NCBI GenBank assembly: GCA_963580245.1
Contig: CAUZJO010000009.1
Coordinates: 1 to 51,309, forward strand
Direction: 5' to 3'
Origin: CAUZJO01 sp963580245
GTDB lineage: Bacteria; Sumerlaeota; Sumerlaeia; MVZB01
DNA length: 51,309 bases
The notes under the pieces were generated by a model. The model did not search any database. It saw nothing but the letters and a program-made list of their open reading frames with translations, and was not told the origin of the DNA. Every line of letters begins with the position of its first letter. Position 1 is the first letter of the stretch. The position numbers and the translations under genes were made by a program. This document shows positions 26,262 through 34,579 of the stretch, one piece after another.

Positions 26262-27035
26262 ATAGTCGTTCCGCTCCAGCTTTGTGCCAATGTGCAGGCA
26301 GACGATGCCGAAGCCCATCGTGAAGACCCGCACCGAGCCCAGGCCGGCGGTTTCCATCTGGCGGCGCAATTGTTCGGGGCTCCAGAATTCACGAATCGAT
26401 TCGGCCAGGTACAGATAGGCGTCCGAGCCCGAGATCAAACGTCCCACGCGAGGCATCACCTGGTACGAATAGAAATCATACAGGGCCCGGAAGACGGGGT
26501 TGCGGGGTTGGCTGAACTCCAGAATCGCCAAACGTCCCCCAGGGCGCAGCACGCGGACCATTTCCCGCACCGCGGCCGATCGATCGACCATATTACGCAG
26601 GCCGAAGGCGATCGTGACCGCGTCGAACGAACCCTCGCGGGTGGGTAGGTTCAGGCCGTCGCCTTCGATCCAACTGAACGGCCGTTGCCCGTACTTCTGC
26701 CGGGCCGTCTTGAGCATGGGGCGGGTGAAGTCCAGTCCGAAGATCTCGCAACGCGGCGCATTGTCGCCGGACTTGGCTTCTGCCCGGCCAACGGCCTTTC
26801 GGAGTGCCATGGCCAGGTCGCCGGTCCCCGTTGCCACATCGAGCAGCCGCCGGCATGGGGCGAGGCCCCGCAGCGTCTCGCGCGCGGCGACGGCCCGCCA
26901 TCGACGATCGAGCGACGCCGACAGCAGGTGGTTGAGCCGATCATAAGTGGGCGTGATCGCCCCGAACATGCCCCGAATCTTCTCGGGCGCCCGCGGGGCG
27001 CTTTGGGAAGCGTGTTGAAGGTTGCTAATGGGCAC
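26250..27035 (-). CDS. ubiE: Demethylmenaquinone/ubiquinone methyltransferase
   Basis: 261 residues. The SAM-binding motif LDVATGTGDLA is at 65-75, FGLDFTRPML follows, and the family-specific DAVTIAFGLRNMVDRSAA and LAILEFSQP are present. It methylates demethylmenaquinone (or the ubiquinone precursor) in the last steps of respiratory-quinone synthesis. Menaquinone is more likely in a non-proteobacterium, so menG would be an equally good name. The final codons (NL) and stop TAA come from repeat copy 1. The gene is bracketed by two direct copies of the 131-bp element, so recombination between them would delete it. Confidence 0.92.
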   Translation of the reverse strand: MPISNLQHASQSAPRAPEKIRGMFGAITPTYDRLNHLLSASLDRRWRAVAARETLRGLAPCRRLLDVATGTGDLAMALRKAVGRAEAKSGDNAPRCEIFGLDFTRPMLKTARQKYGQRPFSWIEGDGLNLPTREGSFDAVTIAFGLRNMVDRSAAVREMVRVLRPGGRLAILEFSQPRNPVFRALYDFYSYQVMPRVGRLISGSDAYLYLAESIREFWSPEQLRRQMETAGLGSVRVFTMGFGIVCLHIGTKLERNDYGNL

Positions 27036-27070
27036 GACTGCCGGTCAAGCGACGGTGTCCGTCGTCTTAT

Positions 27071-27201
27071 GGGCGCCTCTAAAAATTCAGTCCCGACAGG
27101 GACGATTGCTTTCAGCCCGCCACGCGAGTGGCGGGAAATCAAGCCAATAATGAATTCGAGTCCCGTGGGGACGACTGCAAACCGGATTTTTAGAGGTTCC
27201 C
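27071..27201. repeat. Three-hairpin repeat element, copy 2 (131 bp)
   Basis: Same architecture as copy 1: outer arms CCTCTAAAAATTC/GGATTTTTAGAGG, side hairpins GTCCC-GACA-GGGAC and GTCCC-GTG-GGGAC, and a central CCCGCCAC stem with a GCGA (GNRA) loop. Two of the eight differences from copy 1 fall opposite each other in the outer stem and keep pairing. It lies between the divergent starts of ubiE and the gene at 27204; its terminal AGAGG sits at ribosome-binding distance from the ATG at 27204. Confidence 0.85.
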
Positions 27202-27203
27202 TT

Positions 27204-27815
27204 ATGACTCGCGAAGGTGAAGCGTTGCAAAATTCACCGAGTTGGGACATCCTAGCATGGATGAGACGCAAAGGACAATATCGCCGCGAGCACCTGCCCA
27301 GCACGACCCGCGCCGTGGCATGGGCGGCCATGTTTTTCGCCATCCTCGCCCTTATCATTTCGGTCGTCAATTTGTTGCTGACGTGGCCCAAGTTAATGCA
27401 AAACGCCAAAGTGCTGGTCAAGGAGATCGAGGATCGCTGGGAGAGCAGGCCCCGCGATCAGGACCCGGCGCATTCGCGCTTGCGAGATAGTCTCGACGGG
27501 CGGCTCGAACGGATCGAAAAGCTGATCCAATCGGGCGACAGACGAGCGCTGCCGTCGCTCGACGTTCTCAAAGAGGACCTGCAAGCCCTGCGTGATAAGA
27601 CCGCCGAGAAGTCCTCGAAGTGGCTGAGTCAAGCGATCGACACGGTCGGCGCCGCTCGCGATCAGCTCACCGAACACGGGCCGGCCGCGGCCGCGAAAAT
27701 TCGTGAACTGGCCAACGTGTTGAAAGGGGACGAGACCGATCCCGCCGCGGCCGGCGAAACGGGCGACGGCGCCACCCCGCCCCAGTCCGCCTCCGCCGAG
27801 GGTTCGGCGCCATGA
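27204..27815 (+). CDS. Membrane-anchored coiled-coil protein of unknown function
   Basis: 203 residues. After about 35 polar, basic residues comes one transmembrane helix (AVAWAAMFFAILALIISVVN). It is followed by a long charged helical region (LDGRLERIEKLIQSGDRRAL, then LDVLKEDLQALRDKTAEK) typical of a coiled coil, and a disordered Ala/Pro/Gly tail. The frame runs open further upstream, but that part overlaps ubiE antisense. The ATG at 27204 follows GAGG from the repeat by seven bases, and the Met at 27261-27265 is an alternative. Its stop overlaps the next ATG (ATGA), so it is coupled to the phosphodiesterase gene. Confidence 0.6.
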   Translation: MTREGEALQNSPSWDILAWMRRKGQYRREHLPSTTRAVAWAAMFFAILALIISVVNLLLTWPKLMQNAKVLVKEIEDRWESRPRDQDPAHSRLRDSLDGRLERIEKLIQSGDRRALPSLDVLKEDLQALRDKTAEKSSKWLSQAIDTVGAARDQLTEHGPAAAAKIRELANVLKGDETDPAAAGETGDGATPPQSASAEGSAP

Positions 27816-28318
27816 CGGCCACGGCGGGAACTTATCGGATAGGGGTGATTTCGGACACGCATGGCTTCCTGCATCCCAAAGTGTTCGAGATCTTCAAGGG
27901 CGTCGATATGATCTGCCACGGCGGCGACGTGGGGAACGATGGGATTCTGATCGAGCTTGAGACGATCGCGCCGGTCCGGGCCGTGTCCGGCAACGTCGAC
28001 TTCCCCCCCGACCCGCAACGGCGGCCCCTCGATCAGCGTCTGGAGACCCCGGCCGGGCGGATCGGCATGGTCCACGGTCACCTGCCCGCCGCCTCGGCGT
28101 TCGATCCGCCGACGTTGGTGGCGCACTTCCACGATTTCGATCCTGATACGATCATCCACGGCCACACGCACGTCCCACTCCTGGGGGATTGCGAGGGTGT
28201 CAGGCTGTTCAACCCCGGGCCCGCCGGACGCGCCTCGGGCCGCCAGCCCCCCACCGTGGGCCTCATCACCGCCGCCGGAAGCGCTCCGGCGAAATTCGAG
28301 CATGTTCGGCTCGATTGA
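27812..28318 (+). CDS. YfcE-type metallophosphoesterase
   Basis: 168 residues with the complete metal-binding series of the calcineurin-like YfcE/MJ0936 family in order: GVISDTHG, ICHGGDVGN, VSGNVD, MVHGH and IIHGHTHVP. Members are Mn2+-dependent phosphodiesterases, typically active on model substrates; physiological substrates are mostly unknown. NPGPAGR near the C-terminus corresponds to the conserved NPGS segment, with Ala for Ser. It is coupled to the coiled-coil gene by a 4-base overlap. Confidence 0.88.
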   Translation: MTATAGTYRIGVISDTHGFLHPKVFEIFKGVDMICHGGDVGNDGILIELETIAPVRAVSGNVDFPPDPQRRPLDQRLETPAGRIGMVHGHLPAASAFDPPTLVAHFHDFDPDTIIHGHTHVPLLGDCEGVRLFNPGPAGRASGRQPPTVGLITAAGSAPAKFEHVRLD

Positions 28319-28408
28319 TCAGCGGCCCGGTTATGCTGGAATTCCCCCTCTGCTTGAGAGATGATTCACGGCGCGATTCATCCCCGGCGATGGGACGGAG
28401 TAGGTAAG

Positions 28409-29857
28409 ATGAACGGACTGGCAGCCCTTTCCAGGCTCGGCGTACTGATGGTGCTTGCCGTGAGTGCCGTGGCTTCCTTGGCGGGTGCTCAAGGCTTTCG
28501 GCCCGGCTTGGGTCAGGCGAAGGAGTTGATCGATGGAGGCAGCATTCGTCAAGTCACCCCCCCACGCAACTCCGAGGAAAGCCTCACCTATACCATCCCG
28601 CCCGAGATGCCCAAGTCGCTCCTCACCGAGTTGCCGGACCGGCCGTTCAAGCCCGTCGATCCCCCGCCACGCTCGTTGGTCTGGTGGAAACTGCCCTTCT
28701 ACACGGCCCTGGGACTTCCTCGCGATATGGTCGACGCAACCATCGGCGCACTGGCCAAACTGTCGCTGGTCAGCGTCTTGGTCTATCCGGTCTATGAGGT
28801 GGTTCCCACTCAGTGCCTCTTCCGCGATCCACGCGACTGGCACCGTTGGGACGCTCACAAGAACAAGAACGAGCACGGCTATTATGACGGCGCGTCCTGG
28901 GGCTGGTTCCCCTCGGCGCACCAGTGGGGATTGACCCACGAGAGCGAACGCAAGCTGCGGAAATATAAGGACTATAATCATGCCCTTAAAGAAGAGCTGC
29001 GAGAGCGCAACGTCGAGATCGAGGCATACAACCAGGGGATCGAGTCGTATAAGCGCGACGCGCGGCGCGAGGCGCTGGCCGCGCTGCAGACCGGCAACGG
29101 ACGCGAGGCCGCGCTGCGGATGGTGCCTTACTATAACGTCTACCCGCTCGATGAAGGCGCCTTCGCGTTGTTTGTCGCGTCGCTGGCGCTCTATCGGCCC
29201 GACGGTCCGGAGTGGGTCGGCCCCTTGCTCTGCTACGAACTGAACGACGCGCAGCCAGGACTCCTGGCCCAGGCCGAAGAGGTCCTGACGAAGACCGTCG
29301 GGCGGTTCCCCGAACATGCCGCCTTGGCCGAGACGCTCATTTACACCCGCCTGCTGATGGGCGGGGGCGAAGACGCGCACCGGGCCGCGCTGGCGTTGCT
29401 CGACCGTCGGCCGGCCGATGCCCGCTGCCAGCTTCTGGTCTATGAGACGGCCCTTTCATCCAATCTCGGGGCGAACGCCCAGGCTGCCCTCGGGGGCATC
29501 GACGCCCAATCGCTCAACGAACGCGATTATACGCTCGCCCTGGCCCGCCTGCGCCTGCTCACGGGCGAGTACTTGAGTGCCCATCAGGCCCTCGCCGCGA
29601 TGCGCGAGGCCACCCCCGACGATGCCTATGTCAATTATTACCTCGGCTGCGCCGAACTCATGCGCGCCCAGAGCGAAGACGCTTACCTGGAAGGCTTCGC
29701 GCACTCGTTCGACTTGTTGGAACGCGCCGCGCTGATGGCACCCGGCCCCGCGCTCAGACTGCGGGCGGGTCAGGCCCTGTCCTACGCCCGGGGCCTCGGC
29801 AAACGGGCGGAGGGGCGACCGGAGTTGTTCTCCATCCCCGAACTCCTCTCGCGATAG
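28409..29857 (+). CDS. Exported TPR-like helical protein of unknown function
   Basis: 482 residues from the ATG at 28409, chosen because GGAGTAGG precedes it and a signal peptide follows directly (LSRLGVLMVLAVSAVASLAG). The earlier in-frame ATG at 28361 would add 16 polar residues before the signal. The first 150 mature residues are Pro/Trp-rich and include a hydrophobic stretch (GALAKLSLVSVLVYPVYEVV). The remainder consists of repeated Ala/Leu-rich helix pairs resembling TPRs. No enzyme motif is visible. It probably acts in the periplasm as a scaffold. It ends 25 bases before the lipid-kinase-like gene on the same strand. Confidence 0.6.
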   Translation: MNGLAALSRLGVLMVLAVSAVASLAGAQGFRPGLGQAKELIDGGSIRQVTPPRNSEESLTYTIPPEMPKSLLTELPDRPFKPVDPPPRSLVWWKLPFYTALGLPRDMVDATIGALAKLSLVSVLVYPVYEVVPTQCLFRDPRDWHRWDAHKNKNEHGYYDGASWGWFPSAHQWGLTHESERKLRKYKDYNHALKEELRERNVEIEAYNQGIESYKRDARREALAALQTGNGREAALRMVPYYNVYPLDEGAFALFVASLALYRPDGPEWVGPLLCYELNDAQPGLLAQAEEVLTKTVGRFPEHAALAETLIYTRLLMGGGEDAHRAALALLDRRPADARCQLLVYETALSSNLGANAQAALGGIDAQSLNERDYTLALARLRLLTGEYLSAHQALAAMREATPDDAYVNYYLGCAELMRAQSEDAYLEGFAHSFDLLERAALMAPGPALRLRAGQALSYARGLGKRAEGRPELFSIPELLSR

Positions 29858-29882
29858 GCGGCCGCCGGCGACCTTTCAGGAT

Positions 29883-30509
29883 ATGTCAGCCGTCTCCGCA
29901 TACCCCCGCTACGATAAACTGAAATCGGAACTGCCGCGCAAGGGGATCCACCTGCTGGCGGGGGTGGTGCCGCTGGCTTATGCCGTCTGGGGAAACCGGA
30001 CCGTGGTGATGGCGGTGTTGGCCATGATGCTGGCCCAGATGATCGCCACCGAGGTCCTGCGGTGCCGACCCAATCCCCTGGGCCGGCTCTTCAATGCCTG
30101 GTTCGGCTCGATGCTGCGCTCCCATGAAAGCGACCGACTGCTCGGTGCCACCCACTACTGTATCGCCGCGTTGCTGTGCGTCGGGCTCATGCCCCAGGCG
30201 GCGGCCGTCATGGCGTTGCTTTTCCTGGCCGTCGGCGACACGGCCGCCTCGCTGGTGGGGATGACGTGGGGCCGTGTCCAAATCGGCAACAAGACCCTCG
30301 AAGGGGCCCTGGCGTTCTGGCTCTCGGCGTCGCTCGTGGCGGTCAGCGCCCATTGGGGCTGGCCGGGCCAATTCCCCTTGATCCCCGCCCTGCTGGCCGC
30401 CCCCGTCGCCGCGCTCGCCGAACTCCTCCTGCAACGCCACGACGACAACTGGACCGTCCCGCTCGCCGCCGGGGGGGTGATATGGGCGCTGATGGCGGCT
30501 ACGGGATAA
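29883..30509 (+). CDS. SEC59/DGK1/VTE5-type CTP-dependent lipid kinase
   Basis: 208 residues, polytopic. The N-terminal ELPRKGIHLLAGVVPLAYA has the conserved R-K-x-x-H of dolichol/phytol kinase relatives. LFLAVGDTAASLVGMTWGR and KTLEGALAFWLSA match the GD-x-x-A-S-x-x-G and KT-x-EG motifs that bind the CTP-metal substrate. Bacterial homologues are thought to phosphorylate isoprenoid or diacylglycerol alcohols; the substrate here is unknown. It lies directly after the exported helical protein and before a hairpin repeat. Confidence 0.75.
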   Translation: MSAVSAYPRYDKLKSELPRKGIHLLAGVVPLAYAVWGNRTVVMAVLAMMLAQMIATEVLRCRPNPLGRLFNAWFGSMLRSHESDRLLGATHYCIAALLCVGLMPQAAAVMALLFLAVGDTAASLVGMTWGRVQIGNKTLEGALAFWLSASLVAVSAHWGWPGQFPLIPALLAAPVAALAELLLQRHDDNWTVPLAAGGVIWALMAATG

Positions 30510-30537
30510 GGGCCGCCTGAATCGCGCCTTCATCCTC

Positions 30538-30614
30538 GACCCCGCAGGGGTCGAATGTGAGCACATCCAGGGGTTGTCACCCCTGGCTATTCAAATTGCT
30601 CTCCTTCAGGGAGC
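30538..30614. repeat. Three-hairpin repeat element of a second type
   Basis: Three consecutive hairpins: GACCCC-GCA-GGGGTC (30538-30552), CCAGGGGT-TGTC-ACCCCTGG (30567-30586) and a weaker GCTCTCC/GGGAGC (30598-30614). Its layout recalls the ubiE-flanking elements but the sequence differs. Similar 'ccaggggtt...acccctgg' strings are frequent in planctomycete-like genomes (recollection, not checked). It follows the end of the lipid-kinase gene and could also act as a transcription end. Confidence 0.6.
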
Positions 30615-30755
30615 CAGAGAACTGACTTTGTGGCACCATTCCGCGAGTGCATCTCACGGATCCATGAGATGCACCCGCAACGACATTCCCAGGGCGAATT
30701 GCCATTGGGATGATGCATCACCCACGGGAAGGGGTGGGCGGGTCGCGCTCGGGGT

Positions 30756-30938
30756 CTACTTGATTTCCTTGTGCAGTGTGTGTTTGCGCTCGAATTTGCA
30801 GTATTTCTTTAGTTCCAGGCGCTGGGTGGTCGTGGTGCGGTTCTTGGTGGTTACGTAACGCGAGACGCCGGGCACGCCGCTCTTGCGGCATTCGGTGCAC
30901 TCCAAGATCGCCTGAACTCGATTCTGTTTCTTTGCCAT
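30756..30938 (-). CDS. rpmG: Ribosomal protein L33
   Basis: 60 residues ending in the diagnostic RLELKKYCKFERKHTLHKEIK-type tail. It keeps a CTEC pair (Cys14, Cys17) and Cys47, but the expected fourth zinc ligand at position 50 is Glu (KYCKFE where zinc forms have YCPxC). The metal site is therefore incomplete: an intermediate between zinc (C+) and non-zinc (C-) forms. A four- to five-residue insertion (KSGVPGVS) follows CTEC. It is a single gene on the minus strand with no neighbouring tRNA-Trp or secE. Confidence 0.9.
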   Translation of the reverse strand: MAKKQNRVQAILECTECRKSGVPGVSRYVTTKNRTTTTQRLELKKYCKFERKHTLHKEIK

Positions 30939-31171
30939 GGTTGCCTCTTCCTCCGATTATGCCGGAGTAATTTAAGCACTTCGAGTCGGCATGTCAATGT
31001 TGTTCGAGTCAAGCGCGGCGCCAAAACAGCCGGTGGGAGGGCTCGGAGCGGAGTTCGCTCTGGCGATGGGCCACCGAGTTGGATATGATGGGCATGGTCC
31101 ATGGGGCACCACGGAGGAGATCCCCCGTCGCCTCCCTGATCGGTTAGAAGCTTCGGTGAAGACTGCCTGAA

Positions 31172-32176
31172 ATGAGCACTGCGACCACGGAAATCTATCG
31201 CGAACGACTCGCCCTCCAGCCGGTGCTGGCGGCGCCGATGTGTGGGATCAGCGACTATCCGTGGCGGCAGCTGTGTCGCGAGATGGGCGCGCGGATGACC
31301 TATACGCAGATGGTTTCCTCCGAGGGCCTCGTGCGCGGAGATCGCAAGACGCTCGACATTCTGGACCTCGATCCCGAAGTCCCCGAGCGCGACCTTGCCA
31401 TGCAGGTTTTCGGCGGCGAGGCTGAGGTGTTGGGCGAGGCGTGTCACATTTTGCAGGGCCTGGGAGCGGTTCACATCGATTTGAACATGGGTTGCCCGGC
31501 GCGTAAAATTACGGCCGCCAACGCCGGCTCGGCCCTGCTGCGCGACCCGGCGCGCGTCGAGCGCATCTTCCGGGCCATGCGCGCGACGACCCACGTTCCG
31601 CTGACGGCCAAGATGCGCTGGGATTTTTGGGACGGAGACGAGGGGGCGGCTCTCGAGGTGGCCCGCGCCGCGCAGGAAGAAGGGCTGGACGGCGTCTGCC
31701 TGCACGCGCGAACGCGCCAGCAGGGCTATTCGGGCACGGCCAACTGGGAATTGATCGGCCAACTCAAGGCGGCCGTCTCGATCCCGGTCGTGGGCAACGG
31801 CGACGTCCGGCGGCCGAGCGACGCCCTGGAGATGATGCGCCTGAGCGATTGCGACGCGGTCATGATCGGTCGCGGCCTGATCGGCGACCCGTGGCTCTAT
31901 CGCGAAGTCCTGGGCGCCGTCCTTGAAGGCCGAGCCGAACCCGAACGCCACCCCCCGCCCCGCGAAGAGCGCCACCGCGTGATGCTGCGCCACGCCGTCA
32001 TGATGGTCGAACGCCGCGGCCCGCACGGGCTGGTGATGTTCCGCAAACACGCCGCGGCCTATCTGCGCGGCCTGCCCGGTGCCCGGCGCATGCGCGAGCA
32101 GATCATGAAGACCTCCACCCTGGAGGAACTGGAAGACCTACTGAATGATCCTGTCCCGGAACCGGTATGCGGCTAG
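31172..32176 (+). CDS. dus: tRNA-dihydrouridine synthase
   Basis: 334 residues, an FMN-dependent TIM barrel. It begins LQPVLAAPMCGISDYPWRQL, the Dus opening strand. IDLNMGCPARKI holds the catalytic Cys and LTAKMRWDFWDG, LHARTRQQGYSGTANW and VMIGRGLIGDPWL follow in order. It reduces specific uridines in tRNA D-loops using NADPH. Sequence features fit the DusB-like bacterial group, but specificity cannot be assigned. It lies alone on the plus strand between rpmG (divergent) and a GT39-like gene 85 bases downstream. Confidence 0.93.
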   Translation: MSTATTEIYRERLALQPVLAAPMCGISDYPWRQLCREMGARMTYTQMVSSEGLVRGDRKTLDILDLDPEVPERDLAMQVFGGEAEVLGEACHILQGLGAVHIDLNMGCPARKITAANAGSALLRDPARVERIFRAMRATTHVPLTAKMRWDFWDGDEGAALEVARAAQEEGLDGVCLHARTRQQGYSGTANWELIGQLKAAVSIPVVGNGDVRRPSDALEMMRLSDCDAVMIGRGLIGDPWLYREVLGAVLEGRAEPERHPPPREERHRVMLRHAVMMVERRGPHGLVMFRKHAAAYLRGLPGARRMREQIMKTSTLEELEDLLNDPVPEPVCG

Positions 32177-32218
32177 CCGCCCCACCCCCGGACCCCTGAA
32201 CCCTGAACCCGCGCCGTC

Positions 32219-32242
32219 GCCATGGCGGCTTTGGCGCGTCGG
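32219..32242. repeat. 24-bp dispersed repeat, copy 2
   Basis: Same 24 bases as at 13978-14001 with one difference (C to G in the middle). It lies between dus and the next gene, next to a tandem CCCTGAA repeat (about 32194-32210) that also has a counterpart beside copy 1. It is only 20 bases before the ATG at 32262. Confidence 0.5.
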
Positions 32243-32261
32243 CGACTAAACCGTCCCCCCA

Positions 32262-33326
32262 ATGCACCCCGTCCCCGCCCCGGCCGCCCTGAATCGCAAG
32301 GAGCGAATCCTGTTGGCCGCCGTCATCGGCGTGGGGCTTGTTCTACGCCTGGTCGACGCGATGGATCCGGATCACAAGTACTCGCCCGATCAGGAGTACT
32401 CGGTCGGGATGGCGCAATTGGGCTGGGGCGAGCTGATTGACACCATTGCCGCCGACACCCATCCGCCGTTCTATTATCTCCTGCTCAAGAGCTGGTTCAT
32501 CCTGACGCCCGATACCGAACTGGCGGCGCAGATTCTGTCGATTCTCTTCGCGGCGGCCACGATGTGGGTGATTTTCCGGATGGGCCGCGAGTTTTTCTCG
32601 CCGGCGGCCGGGTGGGTGGCGTTGGCGTGCACGGTCCTCGCTCCCTATCAGATCTACTGGAATCACGCCGCGCGCAACCATCAGCTCCAGCCCCTGGCGA
32701 CGATTCTGGTCTTGTGGCTCAGCTATCGGTACCTGGCCTCGCCGGGGCGGCGTTTGTGGCTGGCGCTGGCCGGCGCCTGGCTGCTCTCGATCCAGACCAA
32801 TTACATGGGCTTCATCGTCGGATTGATGTGGGGCGTGGCCTTTTTGTTGATCGAAGCGGCGCCGCTTGCCACCAAACTGAGGTTGGCGGCCACGCCATTG
32901 CTCGGTCTGGCCTCCTCCACGCCCTGGGTGATCATCCTGGTCCGCCAAATGCGGGAGGGACCGGCCAACCAACCATTCTTCCAGGACGTCGTCAGCCCGG
33001 TTTTTCTCTATTACCATTCACTGTTCGGGTCGATGGCACCGTATCAACCCAATCAGACCGGCCTCTCCTATATCGCCTTTCTGCTGGTATTTACGCTGGT
33101 GACGGTCTTGGGGTTTCGGGCGGTTGGGCGGCGCTGGAGTTTTTGGTTCTTGTTGCTGGTTCTGCCCTGGGCGCCGATTGTGGTCGCCAAACAGGCGCAG
33201 TGGACCCTCGCCGAGCGACACCTGGCATTCTGCGTGCCGCTTTTCATGGTTTATTGGGGTGCTTCGGTCGTGGAGGCGTGGCGTCTGGTCCGCCGCCGCC
33301 TGCGCCGTGACGCGACTGGGGCGTGA
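32262..33326 (+). CDS. Membrane glycosyltransferase, GT39/PMT_2-like
   Basis: 354 residues with about nine transmembrane helices. The first periplasmic loop has the family pattern: acidic residue then DTIAADTHPPFYYLLLKSWF (the D-x-HPP-x-Y element). A central YQIYWNHAARNHQLQPL matches the second conserved loop with R and N-H residues. Such enzymes use polyprenyl-phosphate sugars as donors on the outer face of the inner membrane. It is shorter than the GT39-like protein at 12128-14302 and lacks a soluble C-terminal domain. Confidence 0.75.
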   Translation: MHPVPAPAALNRKERILLAAVIGVGLVLRLVDAMDPDHKYSPDQEYSVGMAQLGWGELIDTIAADTHPPFYYLLLKSWFILTPDTELAAQILSILFAAATMWVIFRMGREFFSPAAGWVALACTVLAPYQIYWNHAARNHQLQPLATILVLWLSYRYLASPGRRLWLALAGAWLLSIQTNYMGFIVGLMWGVAFLLIEAAPLATKLRLAATPLLGLASSTPWVIILVRQMREGPANQPFFQDVVSPVFLYYHSLFGSMAPYQPNQTGLSYIAFLLVFTLVTVLGFRAVGRRWSFWFLLLVLPWAPIVVAKQAQWTLAERHLAFCVPLFMVYWGASVVEAWRLVRRRLRRDATGA

Positions 33327-33409
33327 TTCAGGGGGAAGAGGCTTGGCCCCGCCTTCCATGGGATTCGATTGCCGGCATTTCGTGGCGCCACGCACACCGC
33401 TGGATTGTG

Positions 33410-34579
33410 TTAATCGTCATCCTGCTGGGCGACGAAGACTTCGGGGTTACGGCGGCGGGCTTCGCGGACGGCCTTTTGGTGTTGGCGGAAGGTGCGCGTG
33501 AACGTGTGGGCACCGTCGCCGCTGTAGACGTAGAACAAATGATCGGTGTCGGCGGGGCGCAGGACGGCTTCGATCGCGGCGCGGCCGGGATTGGCGATCG
33601 GGCCGGGGGGGAGGCCGTCGTGGACATAGGTATTATAGGCTGATTCGATTTTCAGATCGGCGTAACGCAACGGGCGGTCCCACACCTCGCCCAGCGCATA
33701 GTGGACCGTGGCGCAACATTGCAACCTCATGCGGCGCGTCAGCCGGTTGAGGTAAACCGAGGCGATCATCGGCATCTCGTCGGGGCCGCGCGCCTCGCGC
33801 TGGACCATCGAGCCTAGCGTGACCACCTGGGCGTCGCTCAGTCGCTGCGAGCGCTCGTCGCGGTTTCCGGGCTCGGCCCGCTGCCATTGGCGGGAGAACT
33901 CCTCGCTCATCCGGCGCAGAATGCCTTGGGGCGAGGTCCCCTCCTCGAGTCGGTAGGTGTCGGGGAACAGATAGCCCTCCAGCCCCCGCGCAGGCGCCTT
34001 CTCGCCGATCAGGAGCTCGATCTCGCCGGTCAGGGGGCCCGGGTCCGCCACCAGGTCCAGCCACTGACGCTCGTCGGCGATCCAGCCTTCCGCGAGCAGC
34101 CGGGCGGCGACCTGGCGCGAGGTCCAGCCTTCGGGGATCGTCAGCGTGCGTTCGAACGAACCGTGTCCCAGGCACCGGACCAGCTCGGCCGGCGTGATCG
34201 GCGTGGCGACGCGATACTCGCCCGCCTGGAGCCGGTCGGCGTGGCCCTTGAGCCGCACCCATGCCAGGAACGGCCAGTCATGGTTGATCAGTCCTTGGTG
34301 GTAAAGCGCGCGGCCGATCTCGCGCGTTGAGGTCCCCCGCTCGATCGTGATGCGGTGGCTCTCAGCCGGCCCGAACGGCCGGTCCGCCCATTGTCGCAAG
34401 GCCCAGTAGCCGCCTGCCGCGCCCGCCGCGCACAGGGAGAGGATAACGAGCGCAAAATAGGCGAGAAGACGCGGGACGGATCGTTTGCGGGTCCGGGACG
34501 GCCTTGGGAGAGGCTCGGCCGTGGGGTCTTGAGGCGGGGGAGCGGGGTCATCCATCTTCCGACTCTCCGAGCCATTCAT
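33410..34579 (-). CDS. mltG: Endolytic murein transglycosylase MltG
   Basis: 389 residues. A Pro-rich cytoplasmic tail, one transmembrane helix (LLAYFALVILSLCAAGAAGG), a LysM-like domain (ITIERGTSTREIGRAL) and the YceG domain follow in order. The catalytic Glu is in VVTLGSMVQREA and LQCCATVHYALG and NTYVHDGLPPGPIANPG are diagnostic. MltG cleaves nascent glycan strands and sets their length at the inner membrane. Its 5' end overlaps the 3' end of the upstream glycosyltransferase by 32 bases, so the two are probably translated in a coupled manner. Confidence 0.93.
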   Translation of the reverse strand: MNGSESRKMDDPAPPPQDPTAEPLPRPSRTRKRSVPRLLAYFALVILSLCAAGAAGGYWALRQWADRPFGPAESHRITIERGTSTREIGRALYHQGLINHDWPFLAWVRLKGHADRLQAGEYRVATPITPAELVRCLGHGSFERTLTIPEGWTSRQVAARLLAEGWIADERQWLDLVADPGPLTGEIELLIGEKAPARGLEGYLFPDTYRLEEGTSPQGILRRMSEEFSRQWQRAEPGNRDERSQRLSDAQVVTLGSMVQREARGPDEMPMIASVYLNRLTRRMRLQCCATVHYALGEVWDRPLRYADLKIESAYNTYVHDGLPPGPIANPGRAAIEAVLRPADTDHLFYVYSGDGAHTFTRTFRQHQKAVREARRRNPEVFVAQQDDD

